A stretch of DNA of 64,000 nt from Pogona vitticeps (Eukaryota > Chordata > Lepidosauria > Squamata > Agamidae). A program made the translations under genes and the position numbers. This document shows positions 35,750 to 47,100 of the stretch, in pieces. The notes under the pieces are model-generated. The model was not told where the DNA came from and did not search any database. It saw nothing but the letters and a program-made list of their open reading frames with translations. The stretch lies in the NCBI RefSeq assembly GCF_051106095.1, contig NC_135783.1, forward strand, positions 64,352,447 through 64,416,446, in the 5' to 3' direction. How positions within the stretch are numbered: the stretch's first letter is position 1; each line of letters opens with the position of its first letter.

Positions 35750-36712
35750 ACGCTTGTGGCTACAGAGGAATGATCTACATTAAATTGTGGCTAGATTTCA
35801 GTTTAAGATAATCTAAGACTATTCTGATTTTCATGTTCAAGTAATCATACGTACGCCTGATACAGACTAGGGCAATTGTATGTGGGCAGTGCCAGTTTAA
35901 ACATTGTTTTCACTTTAAATTATCCCCCACAACACACAGTGATTTTAAAAGTGGGGTTAGAACTCCAATGGCATAATATGTGCTTCTTAAATTCTCTCTC
36001 CCTTCCAAGATCTCTGTTACAGGGTTAAGGACAATATTTTATCATCTCTTTTCATAAGAAACTTCCTGAGTCTGCCTTTCTTACCTTTGTTTTCACCAAG
36101 GCTCTGTGTATTTTCCACATACAAATGTCTTCCCTTCACAGAAAAGATAACTCATAAAGCCATCAGATCACTTTTTAATGTTATGTTTAATACTGGACTG
36201 CCAATCATATTTATTCAACACATTTTAAAAAGCAAAACAACAATGTATTATGCATTTTACTCAGTCTTTTAACAATGGTGCTATACTGATTGTAGTCCAG
36301 TGAAATGTTACGCCATCTAAGAGATCCTTCAATACAGAAGAAAACAACAGGTTCTATCAGCAAATATGATAAATGATTTATACATTTATCTAAACTGTCT
36401 CTTCCCCCCCCACACAAACCTTTCAGCACAACGAATGACAAGCCAATTCAGCTATGAAGGAATAACATCGTGGAAGTATCTTTATGTTAAAAAGACTGTC
36501 AAAGTGTTTCTACACTTGGAATCCAGTTATTATCAAACTGATTGGACATCTTTAGTATAAAAGTAATTAAAACTAGGAGGAGTTCTTTTAGGGGAAAATG
36601 TTGGAAAAGTGCTACTTTGTCATCAAACAAGGATATAGTGCAACAGACGAAGGCCATTACTAGTCAAATATTTAAATATATCAAGTTTCATTGATATTTG
36701 TTATTAATCTAA
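35750..36712. other. Gap between TCP10 promoter and MCT-like stop, includes 3' UTR
   Basis: No coding signal. A minus-strand AATAAA near 36208 could end the transporter transcript after about 500 bases. Confidence 0.4.
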
Positions 36713-38197
36713 TCATTTCTCTTGTGTTTGTTCATTGCCATCTTGAGCAGCATCAAATGTCACTGGATCCTCTTTTTTGCAAGGGCCACATTCTACCCCT
36801 TTTATAGATGCTGAAGCTTCCTTTTCTACCAATGCATCTCCCAATTTGGCTACATCTTCTTCTGGCCTCAATACAGCTGTAGTGTCAAGCTGCTCTTGCT
36901 GATAGCTGCCAATGTCCTCTAAGAAAGCCACTCCATCTTCTTTCCTGCGAAGAATAGAAGGCATTGGCTCTTTCTGTTTAGCATGTGCTGGAGCTTCACT
37001 CTTAAATGACCCTTGTATTGGTATTAGATCTGTTGTGCTCTCAAAAATGCCATCATCACTATCATATTCATCCAAGAAGGCTACTCCATCTTCTTTTCTG
37101 TGGGGAGTAGAAGGTGTGTGCTTTGCATGTCTTGAAGCTTCACTTTTAAATGATGATTGCATGGGTCTCATACCTGATACACCCATAAGATGCTCATCAT
37201 CATCGGTGTCGTAATCATCTAAAAAGGCCACTCCATCTTCTTTCCTGTGGAGAATAGAAGGCATTGGCTCCTTCTGTTTAGCATGTGCTGGAGCTTCACT
37301 TTTAAATAATCCTTGTGTTGGCATTAGATCTGTTGCACTCACAAAAATGTCATCATCACTATCATATTCATCTAAGAAGGCTACTCCATCTTCTTTTCTG
37401 TGTGGAACAGAATATATTCTCCCTGTCTGCACTGCATGCAGTGGAGCCTCACTTTTCAATGATGCTTTCCTTGGTCTCACATCAGTTGCACCCTCTTCTT
37501 CCTCACCATATTCATTTAAGAAAGCCACACCATCCTCTTTTCTATGGGGAGGACGCTCTACCTGTCTTGCTGTCAAATCAGTTGAACTCTCAATCTCTTC
37601 TTCTTCTTCTTCTTCTTCTGCTTCTTCTTCTTCTGCTTCTGCTTCTTCCTCTTCCTTCTCTTCTTCCTTTTTGTATTCAGGTATGAAAACCACCTCTTTC
37701 CTATACGGAAGGTGTTCTACTTGTTTTATGGATTCTGAAGGCTTACCTTCAGGAAATTCTCCCTCTGGTATGATTAGCTCTTCCAATGACCTCAGTTCAG
37801 TTCTACTTGCATGTTGCTGTTCTTGACGCCCAGCATAATCATATAAGAATGTGAAACCTTCTTCTTTTCTTTCAGGAACATGTTCTGAACTGTCACTTTG
37901 AATGAATGCCACATCTGGCCCAGCTACCTCTGGTGGTGGTTGTGTTCTCAGACCGACTGTACTCTCTCCTTGCTCAGCTCCTTTACTATCGTTCTCTGAA
38001 GTACCTAAGGAACCGGTCCTCTCTGTTTTTCTCTGGGGTGCTGGAGCCCCACGTTCTGAAAGTGAACCTCTACAAGAGGTTGTCTCTGATTTCAATATGC
38101 TTTTAATTGATTTCATACTAAATCTTTTTGAAAACTGTGATGTATTGTCCTCCGGTGACATCATTAGCATAGATTTTGTGTATGAGGAACTGAGACT
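36713..38197 (-). CDS. MCT-like last coding exon (acidic repeat tail)
   Basis: A 1,485-base exon coding residues 467-960 and the stop. A clean acceptor (ttcttttcttacag) opens it in phase 0. Basic start (RFSMKSIKSILK), then repeats with cores near residues 576, 632, 684, 732, 783, 832, 883 and 940. The best-kept form is HRKEDGVAFLDEYDSDD, with KSEAPAHAKQKEPMPS between copies. A nearly pure Glu run lies at about 642-668. Lys, Asp and Glu dominate; no membrane helix or known domain is recognised. Confidence 0.8.
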   Translation of the reverse strand, partial: SLSSSYTKSMLMMSPEDNTSQFSKRFSMKSIKSILKSETTSCRGSLSERGAPAPQRKTERTGSLGTSENDSKGAEQGESTVGLRTQPPPEVAGPDVAFIQSDSSEHVPERKEEGFTFLYDYAGRQEQQHASRTELRSLEELIIPEGEFPEGKPSESIKQVEHLPYRKEVVFIPEYKKEEEKEEEEAEAEEEEAEEEEEEEEIESSTDLTARQVERPPHRKEDGVAFLNEYGEEEEGATDVRPRKASLKSEAPLHAVQTGRIYSVPHRKEDGVAFLDEYDSDDDIFVSATDLMPTQGLFKSEAPAHAKQKEPMPSILHRKEDGVAFLDDYDTDDDEHLMGVSGMRPMQSSFKSEASRHAKHTPSTPHRKEDGVAFLDEYDSDDGIFESTTDLIPIQGSFKSEAPAHAKQKEPMPSILRRKEDGVAFLEDIGSYQQEQLDTTAVLRPEEDVAKLGDALVEKEASASIKGVECGPCKKEDPVTFDAAQDGNEQTQEK

Positions 38198-41100
38198 CTG
38201 TAAGAAAAGAAATGAAATTATTTATCTGATGCAGAAACATATAAGTACATTTCCTGTCCCTCACTACAAGCATCATTACTGTTCTTAGGTATGAGGGCAA
38301 TTAAGAGTATATTCTTAAATGCTAAGTGTGGATGGGAAAGTAAGCCAGGAGACCTCTGCCCTCATCAATTACACTGGAACCAAAAAGCCTTCTGGTTACC
38401 AAACACGAGGGGAATTGAGTCAAGAAAGAAGCCACAGATTGGCCACTGAAACACATATGTCTTCAAGCAATGATGGATCTCAGTGGCACTTTGTGCTTTT
38501 AGCAAGGAAGTACCTCATGCTAAAATTCAGGCATAGGAAACTCTCCCACTCCACTCTTGAGCATTAAAAGTGACTTCTAATGGTTTATATGCCATGAGAT
38601 GTGTTGACTTTTTTAAAAATTGTTTTAAATGAGGCAGTTGCTTTTTAATCAATCTATTGTGTTTTTAATGTTATGCATTTTAGTGATTTTATGAGCCACT
38701 CTCAGGGCCATATTGGAGGAAAGGGGGGATGTTAAAAACAAAGAAGGTTAATTTGTTAAAAACAAATTCGTTAAAAACAAATACATAAATAAAATCCATT
38801 CAGAGCTCAAGGCAACCAAGCAGCAATCTACTGTACCTGGACTACCACGGACACAAAAATTTGCATGTCAAATGGGGAAAGGGATTACTTCTGCATGTGT
38901 GCGCGTGTACACACACAAACAAGTGGCATCCAGTGACCAACACACTAGCCTAGCAAGAGCAAGAACACTACATGAACACCCCCCCCAGGTCGCAAAACAG
39001 TGAGTCTGCTCTTATGAGGACCCATGAATCTATCACAGACCCATCCTTGGCCATACAAATATATCTGAATACTCCTGCCCGCATGTGCAAGCAAACACAC
39101 ACCACAACACATCCACAGACATCACAGCGCACCGATGCAGAAAACCTCTATTGTAAAATCTTCATCCAAGGGTTTCACTCTTGGATGAAATGCATATAGC
39201 TGGGGGAAGACATGCTCAAAAAAGCAGCCACATATTCAGCAAACTGCACCACATAGTGAGATGAGCACAAGGAAGAGGCATCTTCTGATATATCTTGTTG
39301 AAGTGAGATAGCAGAGAACCACTATGTGGGTGGAGGAGACAGTGGGCCATGCAGGGCAGAGCCAGCAGGGGCAACAGGCAGTGAAGATTTCAGATGCAAA
39401 GGTTAGGAGACAAAGGCAAAGGATAGACGATAGTGCTACTGGAGTACACCTGCCCTACAGCAGCAGCTGCAAGAGCAACTCTGGAAACAGAATAAAGGCG
39501 CTGCAAGCACGCATGGACTGCATTAGATTTCCCATGCAAATGAGAATGAGTTAGGACATGTGTTGATAACATCCAGTGGCTGGGGAAGGCACGTTGGGTC
39601 CTCTGGAACTCACTGGGACAGCATTGGTTCTGCTGCTACCACCCAGATTCAATGGTGAACCCTGGCACATCATTTGGTCCTTGAGCTGACAGGACTTTGA
39701 ATACTTCAGATGGGAGGATACAGCCCCAGCCACCACCTCTTTAGCCCTTCCATATTCTGAAATTAGTCTGCAGCTCTCCTCTGACCTAGCGAAGACTTTC
39801 TAAGTTAGAGATGAAGTCTTCCATCACAGACATTTGTCTAGAACTATGCAGCCTCCTCACTAGGCCTAGAGGTGCATTTCCAACATTGTCTGCCATCCCT
39901 TGATGGCTATTTCTAAATATATGGACTGTGCCATAAACATAATTTAGAAGCTCTGTCTCTTAAATAGCAAAATGCATAACAATGGGTCTGTCATAATGAC
40001 TTGCAAAGATAAATAACTCCAAGCTTCCTATAAGAAATCAGAAGCAATCTCTTAAAATATTCATAACAACTAATATTAATTCCTGTAGTCAGCACAAAAA
40101 AAGAACAAGAATATCGTGGTGTCAAGACTAATCTTGTGGCCAAGACTGTGTGCATGTTAGGTCTACACAGATGGACTCGAGCTGTGACTGCAATGACAAT
40201 ACAGTGAGATTTGCTCCACAATTAGCACAGGTGAATTCAAAATACTTTTTAATGATCACATGAAGCAAAGGCCAATGTGAATCAATCCAGCCCATTTTTC
40301 TTCTGATTTGGAGGTTTTTCCCCTACTATTGGGGGCTTCAACTTTTTAAAAGTCAGAATGATTCGAACAGTGTTTTCCATGTGTGAACATTTGTTTTGTT
40401 CTGCAAAAGAATGTGAATCATGACTCTGGGTAGTGTTATGGTGATGTATGGGACAGCTAGAACACCCACCTTGGTTATCCTTCTCTCTAGTCACCCCAAA
40501 GTATTTATTTATTTTTTAAAAACAATGTTCCAAGTTTAGCAGTAGATCATCTAATCACTGCATTGATGCTTTAGTTTAACGCTGGATCACCTCTGCACAG
40601 ATAGCAAAACTGATAAGAATGGGCAGCTGGAGGTCATCAGGTGGGCAGTATCAAAGGAAGTGGGACATGGGTCACATATCAAATCACACTGAACTGAGGT
40701 GCAATATGAACACTAGGACCCCAAAATATGTGGTCTTTGTGTGATCCCCTAAACTAAATACACAGTAAAAGAGACTGCAGTAAAGCCAAACCACTCCGAT
40801 TCAGCTGGCCAGTGGAGTCTCACCCCAGCTCATACAGGATACTATGGCAAAGCTGGAGTCACCTTGTTTAAAATACACATATAGATTCCAGAACAGTAGT
40901 ATTCACCCCTAAGGAAGGAGTTGGTGATTGCCACGGAACAATGGTCTTTGTTATTTCGCACACAGAAGCATTAAGATAGTTTTTCTTTGCTTGTTTGGCT
41001 TCATTTTTCAACCATGGAATAAAAGCAAGTATACTGGCTGCTGCAATGTTGCCAATCCCGGTTACTACAAAGCCAATGGTATAACTGCCAAATGCGTCGT

Positions 41101-44100
41101 ACATTGCACCTGAAACAAAAGAGAAAACGAAAGAAAAACTTTTATTTACTTTTTATACTTCCTTGATCAAAGAAAAAATTTATTCCACATTGTACTATAA
41201 TATTGTTGGACAGAGGTGGGCAACCTTTCATTACAACAAAGCACACTTCGAATGTGCATTTTGTTTTTATGCCAGATTGTACCTCTGGGAAGCCTCTATG
41301 TTACAGTGACAGATGCAACAGATTTTAAGAACAAGAGTGCTTCTCCTTCTGTTGCTGTAAAACAAGACAAACATGGGATAAGCAATGCAAGATTATTCGG
41401 CAAGGAAGCGTAACGGAAATAGCCCTTCTGAATATGCTAACAATGCCAAGTTAAAACTATTCATAAAAATGATGGGCTCATGTTGGTTTACCTGCAAAGG
41501 GTGGTCCAAAACAACTAATTGCATTCACAGCCATCATAAATCCCCAGGCAACAGGCATTTTCTCTTCCCCCATCAAATCAAAAGTAAGGACAGGTAGGAG
41601 AACATAGTTTCCTGCATCTACAAACCCCAGAAGAGAACAAATTGCTACTAGAGAGGCAAAGGTTGTACAGTAAGGAATAATGAAGTACACCACACCTGGA
41701 AAACAAAACAGAAAATTACATTGAAGGGCACGGGGTTATTTTTCTATGGAAAAAAAGAGTTTGCTGTTCTATTACTTGTGACTTTGACATAAACGCCAGT
41801 ATTACAAGCACTTTTCTGCTTACTCAACAAAATTTCTTTTCTTCAACAGCAGCAAACCTTCCTCAATATGACACAGTACTTTTTTTATTTATACACAATA
41901 CAGTTTCCTAAGCAGTTTGTAGTACAGGAATATGCTACTGAAAAAGTAAAAATTCCACTTAAGCTAGCCAATTTACTTTTTGGGGCTTAATCATGTTCAT
42001 GAGGGAATTTGAGGAGTTGTCATTTAATTTTTTAAAAAGTTTTAGGCTTAATACTCCACCACATCAGGGAGTCAGGGGAGGAGGATGTAAAAATTAATAC
42101 AATTGGGGGGGGGGGAAGAATACTTCTACAATCTGTACTCCATTTGTTCCTCAACTATGATCTGGTATAAAAAGCCATGTATAGGTTTAAATGTTTCATA
42201 AGCTTCTCTATAAAACCAATGACCATTGCTCTTTTCATTCTTAAACATTAAAGCTGTGATTTCTATCCTATTGAATATAGCAGTTTTCAGTAAACAGACA
42301 CACACCAGAAGCAGTGTAGTCATGATTATTGGTCATGTCTACAATGAAGAGAAGGACAATCTCAGAAGAGCTAAGTGCTATTTTTCAGATTTCTATGAAC
42401 AAAACTTTTTTTTTCTCAAGAACACCCTCTCGAGTCATGTGGGGTAAATGTGCCATGTTTTGAGGAACGCCAGCACCGATGGTCTCACAAATGCCACCCA
42501 GGGACAACACTCCCAAAGAACCAGAGCTCAAGGGGAGCACATGGCCAAAGAGACTCATATGCCAGTTCTATTTTTATTTTAATTTTTATTGCAGCAGTTA
42601 TGCACTTTAAAAGTTACTACAAAGTTAGGATTCTCCTTGTGACCCAGCACAACAATTTTCTCCACTCAGGCTAAAAAAAAAAAAAAAAAAAATTACTCGT
42701 TTTTATCTTAATTGTGAGGTTCTCCTACAATGCTTTGTACCAGGTAAGAATGCCACCATTGATGAATAATTAGTGCCATTCAGTGGAATGTACCCAATAA
42801 AGCAGTTATGTATCATCCAATTCAACAACATATGGCAAAACATTCTGGTTGTGGTTTAATTCCAGAAGTGTATCGGTGTATGATGTTGACATCATAAGCC
42901 GTGTGTGCCCTAGCGGCTCAAAAGCCAGGCCAGAGGTTGACAAACTTTTACGGATTTCTTGTTTTTATAATATAAGATGGAAAGCCCTAAGAGAATGAGG
43001 TCTCCACCAGCAGTCCCTGGGAAGTAATGCTAGCATTTGGTGGCAAAAAGTGGCTCTCGTAGTTTTCCAGTGAGAAGTCAAACTCTCAGAAGAACACTAA
43101 GAATCATCAGTATCTATAGAAATGGGTACTGGGCCTTTAAAAGCATCAGCACTTGAGGAAGAGGGGCTTTCCCTGGCCTGTTTCTTTAAGGCACGGACTA
43201 TCAAATAACACAGTTATAGTCTGATCAGGAAAGAGGGTAAGCCAGTGCCAGGGCAAGGGTTTTTTAAGATCTTTGCTGAAGGATTGCTATCCATGGTGCT
43301 GACCTTGAGCCTGCAGTCCCGGGATCAGTTTCCTTTGGGGTTCTCAACTCAAAACCTAATTTAGCCAGCTGCTTTTCCTCATGATTCCCTTAGCTGAGTT
43401 ATGGTAGAGCTTGGTTTGGTTTCGTTTTAATATAGGGTGGACAATATTTAACGACCTATGAGGCCTAAAAGGTAAACACCTCACAATCTTATGAGCAATC
43501 TCAAAATGATCTCTTAGTGGTAGACCTGAGTCAACAGACAAGTGAATGGTGGGCCAAGTAACATAATTTTTGGTAACATTTTGGAATTAATAAGGACATT
43601 TCCAAAAGGTTTTTTTAAAAAAACATTTTGGCAGGATTTTTCCAGACTTTATCACATTCTCTCTCAAATGATGCTTGGTGGTTGAAAGGTGAGTGAAGAG
43701 CATATACAAGGAGCAGGGGGAAGAGAGAGGAAAGAAAAGATCAGTGATGAAAGTGAATTTTACTGGTGTGAGATATGATGCTTTATTTTTTAAAAAAAAA
43801 ATTAATTTATGTGTTTTCCAGATACACTGCATTATAAATCCTACACATCCAACCAGTGATGAGGTTGTGAGACCCCAAAGCAATTTTAGAACAAAATGTG
43901 GCACTTACAGTCAATGTATTACATGCCATCTGTCCTGTCAGGTTTTTTTTACATCAGTTAGTAATTAATATAAGATCAACTCTGTGAGATTTTTGAGCTT
44001 GCTAATAACTAATGAACTGTGTTACATTTTTTTTCCTATTAACATTTCAGTCTCTGACAATACGTAGATAGACAACCTCAAGCTAGATCAGCCTGAGGAA

Positions 44101-47100
44101 GGAGAATGTCGTTAACTTCAGGCACAGTGCTAAGCTGAAATACGCTTGGGTTTTTTTGGGGGGGAGCTTTTTTGTAGTCCTGAAAATTATTGATACATTG
44201 GTCCAAATCCTGTTGCTTAATTTAGTATATCACACTAGAGTCACTGAATCATCTGTCACCTCCTCCATATGTTTCATTGATTCAATGAGCCCACTTTAAC
44301 TGCAACTTACTGTGCCAAAGTAGCTCACTAAATCCCCACTGATTCAATGGGTCTATTCTAGTGTGATTTACTATGCTAAGCAAAAGGATTTTGGCCACTA
44401 TACAAAATGTAGAGATGTGCATATTTGTGGCTTCGAATTACAATTCCAAGAATTCTACACTTCTGAGTTGTAACCAAAGCACATTAATGCACATATCAAA
44501 AACATCCTATTCCTGAAGTAACAGACTGTTATTGGCAGGGTCATGGAACCTTAAGCTAAGCACTTACCGACAGATAATATGGATGCCTGGTTAAGATAAA
44601 GCCGATCAATTTTTTCAATATCACATAGCTTTCCAAAAATAAGACAACTAATCATGCTGCTTACTCCAATTCCTACCATAATGTAGGATGCATCATCAGG
44701 TGGAATGCCCAAGTCACCTGCAAGTTTAATCTGTAATAAAAACTCAGTTGTTATTTATATATTGATTTGCCTTATGTGTCTGTATTTCTGAAAAACAGTC
44801 ATATTTAGTAGAAGAGACAATTACAATTGAGCTAGCCAGATCATTAAGTACTGTGAAAGTTCTTTGAAAGTGATGTGGTGTTTAAATGTATGTTGCTAAG
44901 AACCAACCAAACATACATGCATGCATGCAGTCAGCCGAGGTCATGCCATAATCATTGAAGAACCATCAACCTTCTCCTCCTCTGTACCCTACTGGTGGGT
45001 GTTTTATTGTTGCTTATTCACATACCACTTTGATTATTTGTGGTTTTGGTTAAAGCTGGGGCCTAAGTGATAGGAACAGAAAAGGAAATTCCGGGTGGAA
45101 TTAAAAGTACCTGATTCAACACCAATCATTTCAGTTTTTTCCCTGCTGACAAGATGACACAAGATTTTATATCACAAACTCATAGAATAATGAATCTGGA
45201 AGGGGCCTATAAGGGCATTGAGTCCAACCCTCTGCTCAATGAAAGAATACAAATAAGAAGATACCTTTTTCTCTGCCTTCCATGTTTTTTCCTTCTTCCT
45301 GGGAGACTGGTATTATTTTGTTACAGACAACTACAATGTCTCCTACGGAGAGCTCATTTCTGTGCCATATACTTCCAACTGGAGGCCTTCAATTTACTCT
45401 ACACTTGGCATTTTCAAATGGTCAAAGGAAAAGGAACCCCCAAAGTGAAAGCTACATTGAGGAAGGGAATTTGTAAGGATTTCTTTATTGAAAAGCCTAG
45501 AGAAGCAGTTTTCAATGGCATGACTTTTGAAATGCAGTGTAGACATGGATACCAGTAAGACCCAGTCCCCTTCAGAATAAACTATCACCATTCATGCTTA
45601 TTTGTTGGAGAACCTCCTGTCCAGTCAAGCCCTCAAAATCTAATTCTTCTATTCAGTGAAAAAAAAATCAGCATGTTTCAAGAAGCTCACAGTGGTGCCA
45701 AATATACCATTCCAGGGATGGAGCTCCCAAAAAAAATGGTAGTAATGCAAAGAATGTCTGAGTTGTGGGTTACTGGATATAGAACATCTAAGCAGACCCT
45801 TTTTTCAGATGGCTTCGGATCACATGGAGAAACTAATGTAAGCAGGTGCTCCTCAGATAACTTGGTCTCGTTTTAGTAGAACTGTAAAAAATTACTTTGA
45901 ATTGGCCCAGAAGAAAACTAGTAACTAATGCATACAGTTAAAATAATTTTTGCTGTCACAATATGTTAAGAATATTGCCAACACATTTTGAAGCAATGTA
46001 AGTTTCCAAGTCCTTATCAAAGACAGTCCTCCTATGTGGTCAAGACTTTACCACAGTGTGTATTCTCCTGACATGATCATTTTTCCCCAGACAACGGCAC
46101 AGCTAGTGCGGTTAGTACAGGTGAAGAAAGAATTCCTTTATCCATGCTACCATCTGTCCATCTGGCAAAAATACCTGTTCCAGAAGCATCCCAAAGATGG
46201 AAACTATATTTCCTGGAATTATATCAATCTTACTATCCATATTCAACAGCCATATTTTCTTTAAACCAAGCTACATGGTCTAGCTTTTCTGGGGATTTCA
46301 CTGGGCTGTCAAGAGGATATACAGTAGAGAGATATAATTGACTATTATCAACACATATCAACCTATGTTCTCTCTCTAGAGTCTGTTGAGGTCTGCTCCA
46401 AAAAGCAATTATATTCATCAGTTTGCTGTTATCTGTTCACTGTAAGTAAAAGAAACTTTTTGATTCTTTCTCATCACAAAGTTTCAGAGTAAAACAGTAA
46501 GTGCTGGTTGATGAGGAAAGGGGTGGATTTTATTAGGGAACTAGAAGCTAATCTGTTCTGTGAATCCCTAAACGTTTGCTGTGCAGCTAAATTTAACCAA
46601 AAATTCAAATCCCTGCAACAGATTATCACAGATAATCAGAATGTACAAATGAATTCTTACCATATGAACAAAAGGTATGAAGAACCCAAATTTAGCCAGT
46701 CCAAGCGCAGAGACCCAAACTTCAAAGATACGATCTTTCCACAAACTTAAATCAACAATAAAACGTCTTAATGGGGATGTTCTAAACTTTTCAACTACAC
46801 TTGGATGAGCTCTATCTTTAAAATATAAAAGTAAACAAAAGCAAGCACTGTCGTTATTTATATTAGCATCCCACCAGAATAAAGGAATAAATACAATAAA
46901 GTATTTTAATCACAGTCATACAAGATTACATTTATTAAACAGCCAATATGCAGAGATGTGATATGTGTGAAAGACTGAAATTAATCAGAAGGTTGTCTGA
47001 TTCTGCAAGCATTACACTATGCCAATAGCAAATACCCTATAGGGGCCCAATGTTAATATTCTCTCCCATGGTATTATCACAGGTTGCAACATGCCCCCGC

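Noticed and set aside
36912-37826. Ser/Leu-rich plus-strand frames over the transporter tail exon
   Set aside because: Antisense shadows of the acidic repeats; the minus frame has the splice signals and repeat logic.
36713-38197. Tail exon as a separate gene or as TCP10 5' exon
   Set aside because: It opens with a splice acceptor rather than a start, fits the transporter phase, and lies upstream of the TCP10 CpG island.
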